Shown: positions 5,812 through 16,200 of the stretch, piece by piece
Numbering within the stretch: position 1 is the first letter of the stretch
Layout: every line of letters starts with the position of its first letter
Virus record (IMG/VR): IMGVR_UViG_3300025323_000435
Coordinates: 1 to 40,750 of that record
Source: a virus
Length of the DNA: 40,750 nt
Strand: one strand, 5' to 3'
The notes under the pieces: generated by a model
The model's database searches: none
The model's input: only the letters and a program-made list of their open reading frames with translations
What the model was told of the DNA's origin: nothing
Position numbers and translations under genes: made by a program

Positions 5812-7318
5812 ATTGGACAGGTTGTTTGAGAAGATTCTCAATAACAAGGCGATACGTCTTGAGGTCGTGAAGCGCGACTTCGAGTGGTTCTTCCCTATCT
5901 ACTTCCACAGGCGGCTACAGTATCCATCCGCTCCGTTCCAAGAAGATATCATCAAGCTCCTGCGCGACTGCCGCAAGAAATTCATCGTCATTACCGCTTT
6001 TCGCGGGAGCGCAAAGACCACGATTGCCTCGGTGGCGTACGTGCTGTGGGCGGTATTTGGGGTAGAGCAGAAAAAGCACGTGCTCCTTGTCGGCCAAACA
6101 GAAGAGAAAGCGCGCCGATGCCTCGCCAACATCCGCCGTCAGCTCGAGAGCAATGCGCTACTTCGCGGCGACCTTGGTCCCATTGATGAAGAGAAGGATC
6201 AATGGGGAGCGCGGGCACTCATTATCCGAAAGCTCAATGCACGGATTGCCGCCGTTTCCGTAGGACAGTCCATACGCGGAGTACTCCACGATGAATTCAG
6301 ACCTGACTTGGTTGTCTGCGACGACCTCGAGAGTTTGGAGTCGGTACAAACGCAGGAAAGCAGAGACAGACTTTCTGAATGGTTTACGGGCGAACTTCTT
6401 CCCGTTGGCGACAAACTCACGCGCTTTGTCATGGTCGGGAATCTTTTGCATGAAGACAGTCTCATGCGCCGACTCCAGTACAATATTGAGTCCGGCGAGC
6501 GCGACGGTGAATTCCGCGAATACTCCTTCTTCGACGACGATGGCAACCCGCGCTGGCCGGGCAAGTATCCGACGCCCGAATCGGTTGATGAAGAGAGGAG
6601 GATGATAAAGGACCCGATTGCATGGGCAAGAGAATATCTTCTCAAAATCCTCTCGCGCGATGAGCAGCTCATTAAGCCTGAATGGATCAAGTACTATGAC
6701 GCGTTACCCAGGCCCGAGAGTCCTTCGTGGTGCGCAACCGGTATCGACTTGGCAATATCAAAAGACGAACGAGCCGACTTTACCGCGATGGTATCTGCAC
6801 GCGTCTACGGCCGTGGGGACAAACTTGAGATATATATTTTGCCAAATGTAGTTAATAAACGATTATCGTTCTTAGAAATGGTGGACCAGGCCAAACTTAT
6901 ATCAGATAGTTTGGGTATGTCCAAGTTATGCGTCGAAGATGTGGGGTACCAATCAGCAGCTGTCGAGAAATTAAAGGCGGATCGCTATACGGCGGTTGGC
7001 ATCAAAATCCACGGCCAAGACAAGTACGCGCGTCTCTCCGCTGTGAGTCATCTCGTGCAAAGCGGTAAGGTACTATTCCCCAAAGAAATGCCGGTGCTCA
7101 TTAATCAAATTACAGGCTTCGGTATAGAGAAATACGATGATTTGGTGGACGCGTTTTCAATTCTGCTTTCAAGCATCATCGCGGAGGATTGCAGGCCGCG
7201 CGCAATGGGCATGAACTTCAAAGGTCCCTATCAGGGCGAGTATGACCATTTGCCATCGCGCGAGCGCGAGGCAATGCTGCAAACGCGGGAGAGTTTGCGG
7301 AAGATGTTCTTGATTTAA
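5774..7318 (+). CDS. Terminase large subunit (TerL)
   Basis: TerL is the phage packaging motor, an ATPase joined to an RNase H-fold nuclease. The 514 aa are typical. Walker A is AFRGSAKTT (residues 75-83) and Walker B is LVVCDD (180-185). The nuclease half begins at GIDLAISKDERADFTAMV (about residue 322), followed by KLCVEDVGYQSA and KYDDLVDAFS, which supply the metal-binding acidic residues. All key motifs are intact. No portal, protease or capsid gene follows; the next gene is on the other strand and its stop overlaps. The enzyme may belong to a decayed prophage or a satellite that borrows capsids. Confidence 0.9.
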   Translation: MAKRNRKNQKRNKLDRLFEKILNNKAIRLEVVKRDFEWFFPIYFHRRLQYPSAPFQEDIIKLLRDCRKKFIVITAFRGSAKTTIASVAYVLWAVFGVEQKKHVLLVGQTEEKARRCLANIRRQLESNALLRGDLGPIDEEKDQWGARALIIRKLNARIAAVSVGQSIRGVLHDEFRPDLVVCDDLESLESVQTQESRDRLSEWFTGELLPVGDKLTRFVMVGNLLHEDSLMRRLQYNIESGERDGEFREYSFFDDDGNPRWPGKYPTPESVDEERRMIKDPIAWAREYLLKILSRDEQLIKPEWIKYYDALPRPESPSWCATGIDLAISKDERADFTAMVSARVYGRGDKLEIYILPNVVNKRLSFLEMVDQAKLISDSLGMSKLCVEDVGYQSAAVEKLKADRYTAVGIKIHGQDKYARLSAVSHLVQSGKVLFPKEMPVLINQITGFGIEKYDDLVDAFSILLSSIIAEDCRPRAMGMNFKGPYQGEYDHLPSREREAMLQTRESLRKMFLI

Positions 7319-8388
7319 ACTATTTCACTATCACGGAGCATCTCGGAAATCGCTGAGAGAAACTTATCGACGCGCGGCAACCACTCGTCAGTCAATACGC
7401 TCGGACGAATTTCCTTGAAATTCTCTGGAAACGAGAAGCCAATCGACTCGAGTTTTTGTTTGAAAACTTCCGCGGTACGCTCGTTGTCTTTCGAAATCCA
7501 CTCGAAGTTGAAGCTAGGGCGCTTGTCAGTCGTTAGTGTGAAAAGTGATTTACCGGATAACTTCGCAAAAATCGGGCTGAAGGAACCGTAGGACCCCGTG
7601 CCAAGACGAACTTCAGTTGCACGCTGTTTTGAGAAATCATAAATGCGCTTGAACGCATCATATTCCTTCTGCGAGAGTTTTTGTTTTGCATCATCCATGA
7701 GCGACAATTCGTTCCACTGACGACGCGCACCGGAAGATACGACCGCCATTTCCTTTTTCACCTCTGCGCCGAAGATTTTCGGGATGATGATTTCCTGACT
7801 CTCGTGTTTGTAGTATTCGAACTCGACCGCGTACACGTCGAACTGGCTATTCTGGTTAACATATATGACGAGATCCTTCAGACGGGCATCAAGCTGATCC
7901 ATTAAGACGACGAAGCGGAATGCGCCTTCGGATAGATTTTGTCGCACACTCTCAAGAAGGATCGCTGATTCTTCTTCGGATAACCCGAAAAAATCACGGA
8001 GTTTTGTGACAAGGTTCATCTTGAAGGTTTCAGCCACTGCGGCATCAAGCGCCGACACAAATTGAGTGAAGTCGCCGGAGTGCTTCCAGAGCGCCGCGCC
8101 GTAGTCGAGTGCCTGCGCGATGACGGTGCGCTTGTCGGAATTCTTGAAAAGTTTCGTTTCGACGATGTATATCTCCCCGTCCCTGTCGATGCCAAGCGCA
8201 TCTATTGGGCCACTCGTCGTCTGGAATTCCCGCGCGAGAATTAACAAGCGGATGTCTTCTTTGATATCGTATAGAGGAATGCTCTCGGGATTTTCATAGA
8301 TGTACTGCTGGAGAAAGTTCTCCTTGTCGAAGGATGATTTTTCTACTTTGACGGCATTCTTGCCGTTTTTTGAAATGATGATCGCCAT
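7315..8388 (-). CDS. PD-(D/E)XK-type nuclease family protein
   Basis: The 357-aa protein has an N-terminal nuclease-like core: a segment with PIDALGIDRDGEIYIVETK, where D, then E-x-K, form the PD-(D/E)XK active site, followed by a helix (SDKRTVIAQALDYGAALW) typical of this fold. The C-terminal half is of unknown type and includes a conserved-looking SYGSFSPIFAKL. I chose ATG 8386-8388 because the longer frame would need GTG at 8424 inside a hairpin loop. The start is covered by a 7-bp hairpin and the gene has a long structured leader shared with the HsdR_N-HsdM gene. It is probably a restriction or repair nuclease, with target unknown. Confidence 0.7.
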   Translation of the reverse strand: MAIIISKNGKNAVKVEKSSFDKENFLQQYIYENPESIPLYDIKEDIRLLILAREFQTTSGPIDALGIDRDGEIYIVETKLFKNSDKRTVIAQALDYGAALWKHSGDFTQFVSALDAAVAETFKMNLVTKLRDFFGLSEEESAILLESVRQNLSEGAFRFVVLMDQLDARLKDLVIYVNQNSQFDVYAVEFEYYKHESQEIIIPKIFGAEVKKEMAVVSSGARRQWNELSLMDDAKQKLSQKEYDAFKRIYDFSKQRATEVRLGTGSYGSFSPIFAKLSGKSLFTLTTDKRPSFNFEWISKDNERTAEVFKQKLESIGFSFPENFKEIRPSVLTDEWLPRVDKFLSAISEMLRDSEIV

Positions 8389-8592
8389 AGTGAACCTGAT
8401 TTTGTTCACTGGCGCAAAAAACACTAAGCCCTGCGCCAGCTAGGCCTTGCGGCCCTACACCCCTTTCGGGATATAGCCCAATCACGAGTCGCTGAACGCA
8501 GGGTTCAGTATCGTGATTGGGTCTTCCCGACCATGCCACTCTTGCGAATGGTTTAGGTCGCCGCCCTTCCGGGCCGATATTGGTGGTGTAGA
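8389..8592 (-). ncRNA. Structured, pseudoknotted 5' leader of the nuclease gene (copy X)
   Basis: Reading the minus strand: an outer stem 8556-8560/8528-8532 encloses UAAA, a GCAA-capped hairpin and CAU. Next a long stem 8511-8521/8477-8487 holds an inner hairpin (8503-8508/8492-8497). Then come a GAAA-capped stem (8468-8476/8455-8463) and a GCAA-capped stem (8451-8454/8443-8446). The loop 8497-8503 can pair with 8429-8435 as a 7-bp pseudoknot. A last hairpin, 8432-8439 with 8409-8416, uses the same bases and so competes with the pseudoknot. AGTGAAC/GTTCACT (8389-8395/8404-8410) then covers the start site. The same plan occurs at 34664-34892. Confidence 0.65.
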
Positions 8593-8596
8593 GAAC

Positions 8597-8620
8597 ATGA
8601 TAGCACTTTTGGCTATCGTC
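8597..8620 (-). promoter_or_regulatory. Promoter of the nuclease leader RNA
   Basis: On the minus strand an extended -10 box TGCTATCAT occurs (core at 8597-8602), followed by TCTACAC. GACGAT lies 12 nt upstream (8615-8620). The same arrangement precedes the HsdR_N-HsdM leader at 34899-34923. Confidence 0.55.
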
Positions 8621-8743
8621 TGGCACCCTAGCTTACATTCGGATGATTGCGAAGCGAGTTACCAACAGTGCTTTTTGCAAGGACAATTTTGCTGGAAATC
8701 CATACAGCCGAGAGTATAGTGAGATTTGTAAGCCAAAATATGT

Positions 8744-11629
8744 ATGGAATACATCGTACTTGATATAGAGACAACTGGTCTCGACATTGCCAACTCCGCG
8801 ATCATCGAGATTGGAGCTTTGCTGATTTCCGGAGACGAGATAAAAGATCGATACTCCTCGTTTGTAAGATACAACGATAAATTGCCTGACACTACGAAAA
8901 GGATAACAGGCATAACTGACTCGATGCTCGAAGGCGCACCGACTATAGGTGAAGTCATTGAGCAATTGCGAAAATTTGTGCAGAAGCGGCCGGCAATCGC
9001 TCACAATGGCTACTCGTTTGACTTCCGTATGTTGGAACGTGAGGGGATGAAATTTTCTGAAAAGTACGATTCTATGGAGATTGCTTTCTTCGTCCTGCCT
9101 ACGAACGCGATGGGTCACGGTACGGCAGCGTTGGCCGAGGCGTTTTCCCTAGGCAAAGTCCCGCATAGAGCACTAGCCGACTGCGAGTTGGAATTCACAA
9201 TTTTACAGCGTCTACGAGACGTATGGAATAAGAAGAATCGTAAGAAGGTCTCCGCGCTCAAATTCCTTGCTGAGCGTACGGGGTGGTGGTGGGCAAACTT
9301 TCTCCCCGGTAAAAGCGACGAGGTTATTGATATTTCCGCATTGGTCGAAGCACATGTGCCGTATCGTAAAAAAGACGCCGAGCAAAATAAACTCGTCTTA
9401 ACGAGACCGATAGATATTGCGGGGGTTGAAAAATTCTTTTCTTCCGACGCAGGAGTACTCGAATATTCTGAGGATAGGCCGGAACAACGTTCTATGGCAC
9501 GCTTCGTTGCGGAAGCGTTCAATGAAAAACGACATGCGGTGGTGGAGGCAGGGACCGGAGTCGGGAAATCGAAAGCGTATCTTGTCCCTTCGGTAATGTT
9601 TGCGCTAAAGAATGATATTCCTGTCGTTATCTCGACGTTCACAAAGGCGCTGCAAGACCAGTTGGCTTTCAAGGAGATAAAACATGTACGCGAAACTGTT
9701 AAGCCAGACCTGCGGGTAGCGGTCGTGAAGGGCAAGCAAAATTACGTGTGCCTTGATAAATTCCGTGAATTCACGCGTGAAGCCCTTACGGAATTCTCGC
9801 AACGCTCGCTGTATGAACACGCGGAGGAAGAGACGAGGTTCACGACGCGTCTCGCGTTCCTGCTGTTGTCAGCATGGGTACTGGAGACCGAGCGCGGCGA
9901 CTGGGATGAACTGCCATACTGGCTGACGGAGCGCATTCCGAAACGAGTCAAAGAAGATATATGCAATCTAGACGAACTCTGTGCAAGAGATGTTTGCGAA
10001 CTTTTCGATGCGGAAAAATGTTTCTTGGCAAAGGCACGTTTGCGCGCGAAGGATGCGGACCTCGTGATCATGAACCACGCGATATTGTTGATGGGACTGC
10101 ATCGCAAAGTAGTAAATAGAAAAGATCCCATTGAACCGGAAAATGAAAGTAAGACTATCGAAGAAATTGCTTTCGCGCATCCTGTGTTGCCGACTGAAGC
10201 GAAATTTGTCGTCCTCGATGAAACTCACCATCTAGAGGATGCCGCCACATCGGCGTGGACTCTGACGCTGTCACAATACCTACTAGAACGTCTCATGTAT
10301 CAGCTCTATGATGAGCGCCGTGGAGTGCGGAAGATAATGGATGCGATCATCGGAGCTTCTCCGGATACGAGACTACCGGAACTGGGCGTCACATTTGACG
10401 GTATCGAAAAAGATCTGCGATTGGATATACGTATGTTATTCGGCGAAGTGCTTGAGAAGATCGTGCCACCCGACCCAACGTCGAAATGGGATATTAAAGT
10501 ATCCTTCTCAGAATTGTCGCAAACGCCGGAGCACATGAAACCGCTCACGGGAATATTGGATAGCATCAGGCAACGCTTGGGACAAATTAGCACTATCCTC
10601 AATGATTTTTCCCAGAGAACCGTCAACGACAAATTGAAAAAGAGTCTTACCATTCGTGCCGATCTAACCGACCGCCTCGTAAACACAATCGACAAGATCA
10701 TAGGCGACGGAGATTACCACGTGCGGTTTATCGAGCATTCCAACAGCACAGTTCAGATACATGCTGCGCCTCTCTCAATCGCTCAAGAGATGGAGTCCCT
10801 TGTTTATGACACATTCAATTCCGTGGTCATGACTTCGGCAACAATTACGGTGGATGACAAATTCAACTTCTTTGCGCACCGATGCGGCACGGACCTCATC
10901 GAGGAAGGACATGTCAAATATCTCCAGCGACCGTCCTCATTTGATTACTCACGACAGGTGCAATTTTTTGTGCCTCGCGGTATTTCATATGCAAGCGCGA
11001 GGGAAGCAAAACGCAAACACGCCCAGCAATGTCTGGATTTTCTAAAGGAGGCTATCGTCGCTTCTCAGGGAGGCTCGCTGGTTCTGTGCTCAAGTCACGA
11101 GCAGGTGGATTGGCTCTATAACGGTTTGGCCGAGCACTTATCGAGCAGAAATATCTGGCTTCTACGGCAATCGAAAGAAACCGGTGTCACTTCAATCGTT
11201 CGCGACTTTGCGAATGACATCAACTCCGTACTGATAGGAACAGCGTCTCTATGGCAGGGCGTTGATGTTCCTGGACCTTCGCTACGGTCGCTATTCATAT
11301 ACAAAATCCCGTATAAAGTCCCGACGGAGCCACTCATCAAAGCCCGGTGCGAGGAAGTCCGGCGAGAAGGCCGTGACAGCTATTCGTCGTACTACGAACC
11401 ATTGACGGCATTGGATCTGAAACAAGGTTTTGGCAGACTGATTAGGAAAAAGACCGACATGGGGATTGCGGTCTTACTCGATGAGAAGATCATGCAAAAA
11501 GATATGCTGCTCAAGTCGTTTCCGCCAGGAGTGAAAATAATATCCGCGGAACCAGCCCAGATATTCAGTGCGTTATCGGAGCTAGCGAAAACAGTAGATG
11601 TAAAAGAAGCGAAAGAATCAGGTGCTTAG
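8744..11629 (+). CDS. dinG: DnaQ-type exonuclease fused to DinG-family helicase
   Basis: The 961-aa protein combines a DEDDh 3'-5' exonuclease with an XPD/DinG-like SF2 helicase. Exonuclease motifs are VLDIETTG (residues 5-12), AHNGYSFD and HRALADCE. The helicase has Walker A EAGTGVGKS (about 268-276), DETHH as its DEAH box (about 492), TSATI, and GTASLWQGVDVPG as a late motif. Cysteines at NYVCLDKF and in CNLDELCARDVCELFD suggest an iron-sulfur cluster as in DinG/XPD. Gram-positive DinG proteins share the exonuclease fusion. It probably unwinds and trims damaged or foreign DNA. It is convergent with the Type III operon, with only 10 nt between stops. Confidence 0.88.
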   Translation: MEYIVLDIETTGLDIANSAIIEIGALLISGDEIKDRYSSFVRYNDKLPDTTKRITGITDSMLEGAPTIGEVIEQLRKFVQKRPAIAHNGYSFDFRMLEREGMKFSEKYDSMEIAFFVLPTNAMGHGTAALAEAFSLGKVPHRALADCELEFTILQRLRDVWNKKNRKKVSALKFLAERTGWWWANFLPGKSDEVIDISALVEAHVPYRKKDAEQNKLVLTRPIDIAGVEKFFSSDAGVLEYSEDRPEQRSMARFVAEAFNEKRHAVVEAGTGVGKSKAYLVPSVMFALKNDIPVVISTFTKALQDQLAFKEIKHVRETVKPDLRVAVVKGKQNYVCLDKFREFTREALTEFSQRSLYEHAEEETRFTTRLAFLLLSAWVLETERGDWDELPYWLTERIPKRVKEDICNLDELCARDVCELFDAEKCFLAKARLRAKDADLVIMNHAILLMGLHRKVVNRKDPIEPENESKTIEEIAFAHPVLPTEAKFVVLDETHHLEDAATSAWTLTLSQYLLERLMYQLYDERRGVRKIMDAIIGASPDTRLPELGVTFDGIEKDLRLDIRMLFGEVLEKIVPPDPTSKWDIKVSFSELSQTPEHMKPLTGILDSIRQRLGQISTILNDFSQRTVNDKLKKSLTIRADLTDRLVNTIDKIIGDGDYHVRFIEHSNSTVQIHAAPLSIAQEMESLVYDTFNSVVMTSATITVDDKFNFFAHRCGTDLIEEGHVKYLQRPSSFDYSRQVQFFVPRGISYASAREAKRKHAQQCLDFLKEAIVASQGGSLVLCSSHEQVDWLYNGLAEHLSSRNIWLLRQSKETGVTSIVRDFANDINSVLIGTASLWQGVDVPGPSLRSLFIYKIPYKVPTEPLIKARCEEVRREGRDSYSSYYEPLTALDLKQGFGRLIRKKTDMGIAVLLDEKIMQKDMLLKSFPPGVKIISAEPAQIFSALSELAKTVDVKEAKESGA

Positions 11630-11639
11630 ATTCTAAGTG

Positions 11640-12164
11640 CTAGCTTAAATGCAGATTCTCCCATTTGTTTTTGTAATCATTTAGAAGGTTCATGGTTTCC
11701 CTCAATTGAAAAATTATTTGTACTTTGGTTTTTCTAACTGGCTTGCGATGTGTATGGTTATGCTCCCAAAAATTCCAGTCTTTCTTAACTAGCTCTCGCA
11801 TTTGATTCGTAGACAAAATGTAAAAGTCAGGATATTCTTCCTTCAAATCGACCAACACATAAGGGCATGTTATTTTCTTGATCAGTTCCCTGTTGATGGT
11901 TTTGATATCGTCAATTCCTACGACCCGAAAACCTCCCGAGGATCGCGTCTTGACTTGAATCGGCAAGACCTTGCGTTCTCCTTGTTTGAAGACGAGCAAA
12001 TCATATGCTTTCGTATTGCGAGTTGTGACAAGCGCAACATACCCCATGTGAGTAAGCTTTGCAGCTGTGTAGTAGACACCTGCAATGCCAACGAGATTCT
12101 TATCCAGCTTGATTTTCTTAATCATGACTCTGATGTTTCGTTCATCATACTGCCTAAATTCCAT
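11640..12164 (-). CDS. PD-(D/E)XK-like protein, last gene of the Type III operon
   Basis: The 174-aa protein carries the compact core VYYTAAKLTHMGYVALV, KAYDLLVF and VLPIQVKTRSSG. The D and the Q-x-K match a variant of the PD-(D/E)XK fold in which the Glu is replaced by Gln, seen in families of small hypothetical nucleases. The C-terminus is basic and helical. Its start overlaps the preceding stop by 11 nt, so translation is coupled and it belongs to the Type III R-M operon. It may be an additional nuclease or a catalytically weak DNA-binding module; function is not established. Confidence 0.6.
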   Translation of the reverse strand: MEFRQYDERNIRVMIKKIKLDKNLVGIAGVYYTAAKLTHMGYVALVTTRNTKAYDLLVFKQGERKVLPIQVKTRSSGGFRVVGIDDIKTINRELIKKITCPYVLVDLKEEYPDFYILSTNQMRELVKKDWNFWEHNHTHRKPVRKTKVQIIFQLRETMNLLNDYKNKWENLHLS

Positions 12165-13182
12165 GCCTGCTCAAGAAAAGTAGCACCATCTCGTAAGTTA
12201 TATTCTTGATCAATCTCGCATACTCACGATTCGACACAGAACTATGAGATCCTTGATCTGAGGCCAAGCCGTACATCGACCTTAATATATTCCATTCATG
12301 ATCATTAATAACTCTTTTATCTTTCAAATACTGAAAGAAGTGATGGTCATCAGAATTCTCAGTCACGGAGGTATCACTACGAGACTGAGCAATGGATAGG
12401 GCTATGCGTTTTGAAATCTCAACCAGCAAAACCCTGATCCTCCCGATGCACGCGGCAAATTTTGTGTCTGAAAAGTCTCCATCTCTAAAATCATCTTCAA
12501 TTTCCTTTATAAGTTGAGGTACCTCGATGTTTGAGAACTTCTTACCCCAAAGCTCTATCACCTTATCGCGGTCAGTGTTAACCTCCGGATTTACATCATT
12601 CAGATCTCTTTCAAGATGCTTTAGGAGAGCAAGGTTGATTTTCTGTTCAAGCCAAAATTTATATTCAGAATCACCTTGAAGAACTAACTTTATATCCTCG
12701 TAGGTTTTTGAATCGATCTCGAGATACTCTCGGGAAATAATCATTGAGAAGACTCCCAGAACATTACTGTATCCATGAACGGTATCGCCCAGAAGTGCGC
12801 GACGTGCCTGCTGGATAGCGTCAACCGTCTCCCCGATCCGATATAACACGAAGAAAATTAAGTATCCAACACTTGCATATGGCGAATCTTTTCTTAAGTG
12901 AGCTATGAGATAGATTCTAAAGTTACTCTTATCATCAGGATCAAGAGATGAATAGAATTTTATTAGTGTCGTCGCGTTTGGGGAGCTAATAACTGTCGGG
13001 TCGCTTCTATCAAAAAGAAGCTGTGGGATCTGACCTTCATTAGTCCAGCCATTATTAGGAACACTTTGAAGAGTTACATTCATACTTCCTAGACCTCCGC
13101 GAATTCTCCCGTTCGCGGCATAAGAACGCACCTCCTCATCGAGAACGATATTTATCTTCTTATGCAAATCGTAAATGTTCAT
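12154..13182 (-). CDS. Hypothetical protein, fourth gene of the Type III operon
   Basis: I do not recognise a named family for this 342-aa soluble protein. It is mostly helical. The N-terminal part is rich in polar residues; the middle has helices such as SVGYLIFFVLYRIGETVDAI. The C-terminal 60 residues (NILRSMYGLASDQGSH, then NREYARLIKNITYEMVLLFL) resemble the helical domain at the end of some abortive-infection proteins, but no HEPN RNase motif is certain. The gene follows the 1198-aa protein by 20 nt and overlaps the next gene, so it is cotranscribed. Confidence 0.6.
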   Translation of the reverse strand: MNIYDLHKKINIVLDEEVRSYAANGRIRGGLGSMNVTLQSVPNNGWTNEGQIPQLLFDRSDPTVISSPNATTLIKFYSSLDPDDKSNFRIYLIAHLRKDSPYASVGYLIFFVLYRIGETVDAIQQARRALLGDTVHGYSNVLGVFSMIISREYLEIDSKTYEDIKLVLQGDSEYKFWLEQKINLALLKHLERDLNDVNPEVNTDRDKVIELWGKKFSNIEVPQLIKEIEDDFRDGDFSDTKFAACIGRIRVLLVEISKRIALSIAQSRSDTSVTENSDDHHFFQYLKDKRVINDHEWNILRSMYGLASDQGSHSSVSNREYARLIKNITYEMVLLFLSRHGI

Positions 13183-13202
13183 GTTTGTAGAAAAACTTCG
13201 GT

Positions 13203-16200
13203 TTACTTCAAAATTTCTTTCAGACCCCAGAATTGCCCACCACCAATTGGTAGAAGTTCATTTATGAGTTTATAAGTCCTATCCTTAGTTGAAGGATTGG
13301 CGTAGAGTGTTTTTAGCACATCAATCAGATTGCTATCCACGCGGATATAGCCCCGAGCTTCTCTTAGAATTTTCCCGTCAATCAGATGCCGTCGCAAGGC
13401 GCTCAGTGTTTTCTCCGGGGCAGCTTTGGCAAGTATCGATAACGAGTCGACGAAACCGATTTCCCATCCGATATTTCCATTCGTTTTTTCCAGTGTTTTA
13501 TCGATACGGTCAGCAAGCCACACAGGATCAAATATCTTGTACTTCGCTTGCATCCAGAATCCGAATCCCTGTAACGCCTCTTTATCATCGCAGTGCTCAA
13601 GCACCCAGTCCCAGAACGCCTCAATCTTTTTTATGCTTACCTCTTCGTTTTCTTTCAGCCACTCTTCAGGACGGTCTCGAGATATTACATGACGACCAAT
13701 GAATGATACAAAAGCGGCGTGACGTTTACTGTTCGTAACATTCCAGAACGCTTTGTACAAGTCGGATTCAAAACCAAACTCTTTGAAGTGTATGTATGCT
13801 AGCGCCAAGTGTGTTGCAAGAGTTTCGTCCAACTCTCCCCGGTACTTGCGTTTTGTATACGAAGAGGAATCTAACTCTATAGCGCGTGCATATTCTCTAT
13901 GGAGTTCTTCAAATAGCTCCGCATAAAGGGCCCTCGTTAAATATCCTTCCCAAGCGGCAAGATAAAGATGCTTTTTATCCGTCTCGGTTGTAAAAATGCG
14001 AGGTAATCTATCTCGTATCCATACCTTGTCACGGAAGTAGAAGAATGGCAGATAATGCCCAAACATAAACATAATCGCTCCCGTATCCTCCCGTGCGAGA
14101 AGTTCATCAAATGCTTTCTTTACGTCTTCTGACAATTTAGAAGAAGCTTCCTTCGGGAATTTCTTACCGTCCCACTCAATAAAGAGAGCAAACGATTGAA
14201 AAGCTCGGCCTCGCACTGAGTTTATGGCGATTGTATAAGGGTCACTTACCTGATACCCATTTTCTCCGACAGATTTTTCTTTCATACCCGCGGTCTCATG
14301 CTTTTCATCGGCTGGCATAGGATTAGGAAATGACAACAAATAGTTAATTATGTAGAAAATATCATCACGATGAGTGTCAAAATCGACAATAGAAGAGTCA
14401 TCTTCTGCATGGAGAAGTTCTTGTAGCACATCTGCAAGACTTGAATGCACGCCAGTCCAACCAGCAAGCCATGCGTTGAACTGCTCACGTTCTCGCATTT
14501 GATGGTCAAATTGCTTCGCATTGCCTGACTCAGCGATATCCTTACCAAGTGCAACAATTTTGCTCCAATCAATATTCTTTGCTTGCGCGTAGTCGGCCTT
14601 GATTGCTTCTTGAATTCCCCGTAGGAATGAGTATGTGTAGTGAGCATCCAGATTGTTTCTGCCGAGAAATGACCTCGCATTGCTCGCATAATCTCCAAGT
14701 CGCTCTTTGATATCTTTTCGTAGCCTGTCGGCGACACCCTCGGCATTTATGGGCCGCAGAAAATCATGTTTCGTATCCGACTTATGAAGCGCTTCCGGCG
14801 TCCATTTTGTCTTTAGAAGTTCCACAATTTCGGAAACAGGTTTCTTCCATTCGTCCTCAGTGTTTGATGGCGTTTGTGGCACCACAGTCCCCGCATACCC
14901 GTGCACAATACTTGGTTCAGGATAAAAGTCAGCTTTAAGTGGCTGCTTGTATAACACCTCGGCGTGCTTTCTATCGTCCTCCGACAGAAACTCGTAAATA
15001 CTAGAGAGAATCCCGAATCCGTACGGATGTTCGCTAGCAAGGCTTTCAAATAATTCAAACGCTCGCTGAATATATTTTCCTCTTTCTGGCACAGACAGGA
15101 CACCGAAGGCTTTTCTTAATGCATGTTCATATTCAGCCCCGCTTGTTATTGGCCAAAGCGTCTTCTCTGACTCTAATCCCCTAAAGAAAGATGTTCTTAA
15201 TTCATCACGGAAAACCTCCGGACAAAGACTCCAAACATACAGACGGAAGCGCCACATAGTACGAGCGTCGGGAAGTGTGGCGACATAAGTGTTATATAAA
15301 CGCCGCGCCTCATCTGGTTTATTACATGATTTGCTAATCAGTTTATCCGCGAATATCTTTGCGACTGCACTCAAATCACGCACGTCATCGCGTGATGATA
15401 AGTGGCGTTCATGTTCTAGCGAAAGAGTGAAGAAGTCGACATCGAATAAGCTAAACATGTCACCAATCGGGAACACATCGTCCTCCTTTTCGCCACTCAA
15501 AAGAACTACATCCGCTAGAGTTTTGAGTGTTAGCTTTAGTACACTCTCTTCGTATACGCCACCAATCTCGCTTAACTTCCCGAAAACTTCAGAGTAATGA
15601 AGGTCACTGAAATAGAAGGGGTTTTCAACCGAACCAAAGGGGTTTCTTTTTGCATCCTCCTTTGGGCGCACAGAAAGGATCGCCTCAGCTAGCGTAAGCA
15701 CGGTCTCGTGCTCTTTTGCGGTCGCGAGAGTATCAAACATTTGTTTGTATCCAAAACCCCAATGATTTCTACCTCCCAAAGTCTGAACCCACTTTTTATC
15801 TCGAATTGTCGGTACTACGCGTACCAACTCTTTAGCTGGCAACTTGGTACATATCCACAAAAATCGATCTATTGTCTCTAGGTTAAGATTTGCTGTCGTA
15901 TCAAAAGACAACATAAAGTCAACAACTTTTTTCGGATTGCTTTCAGCGACCCTTGCAAGATAGTCCAACTCCGGTGTGCGATATCTTACTTGATCTGAGT
16001 CGTCCGATCTTTCTTTAACAACATCAAGAAAGTCGTTCTTCCATATCCAATCGATGTTCGTAACTGGTACAACTGCGAAAAAATATTTATGAGCGTCAGG
16101 GGTTGAGGCAAGTAAAAATGCTAAGTATCTTCTATCTGCCTTACCCCCCTTAAGACCTTCACAAAAGAGATCAATTTTTCTATGTATAGTCAAGTGAGCA

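Noticed and set aside
8528-8560. Resemblance of a leader hairpin to the first stem of the c-di-GMP-I riboswitch (AAACCATTC, GNRA-type cap, GAGTGG)
   Set aside because: The other conserved parts of that riboswitch are missing, and the homologous leader at 34664 keeps the pairing but not this sequence, so the match is chance.
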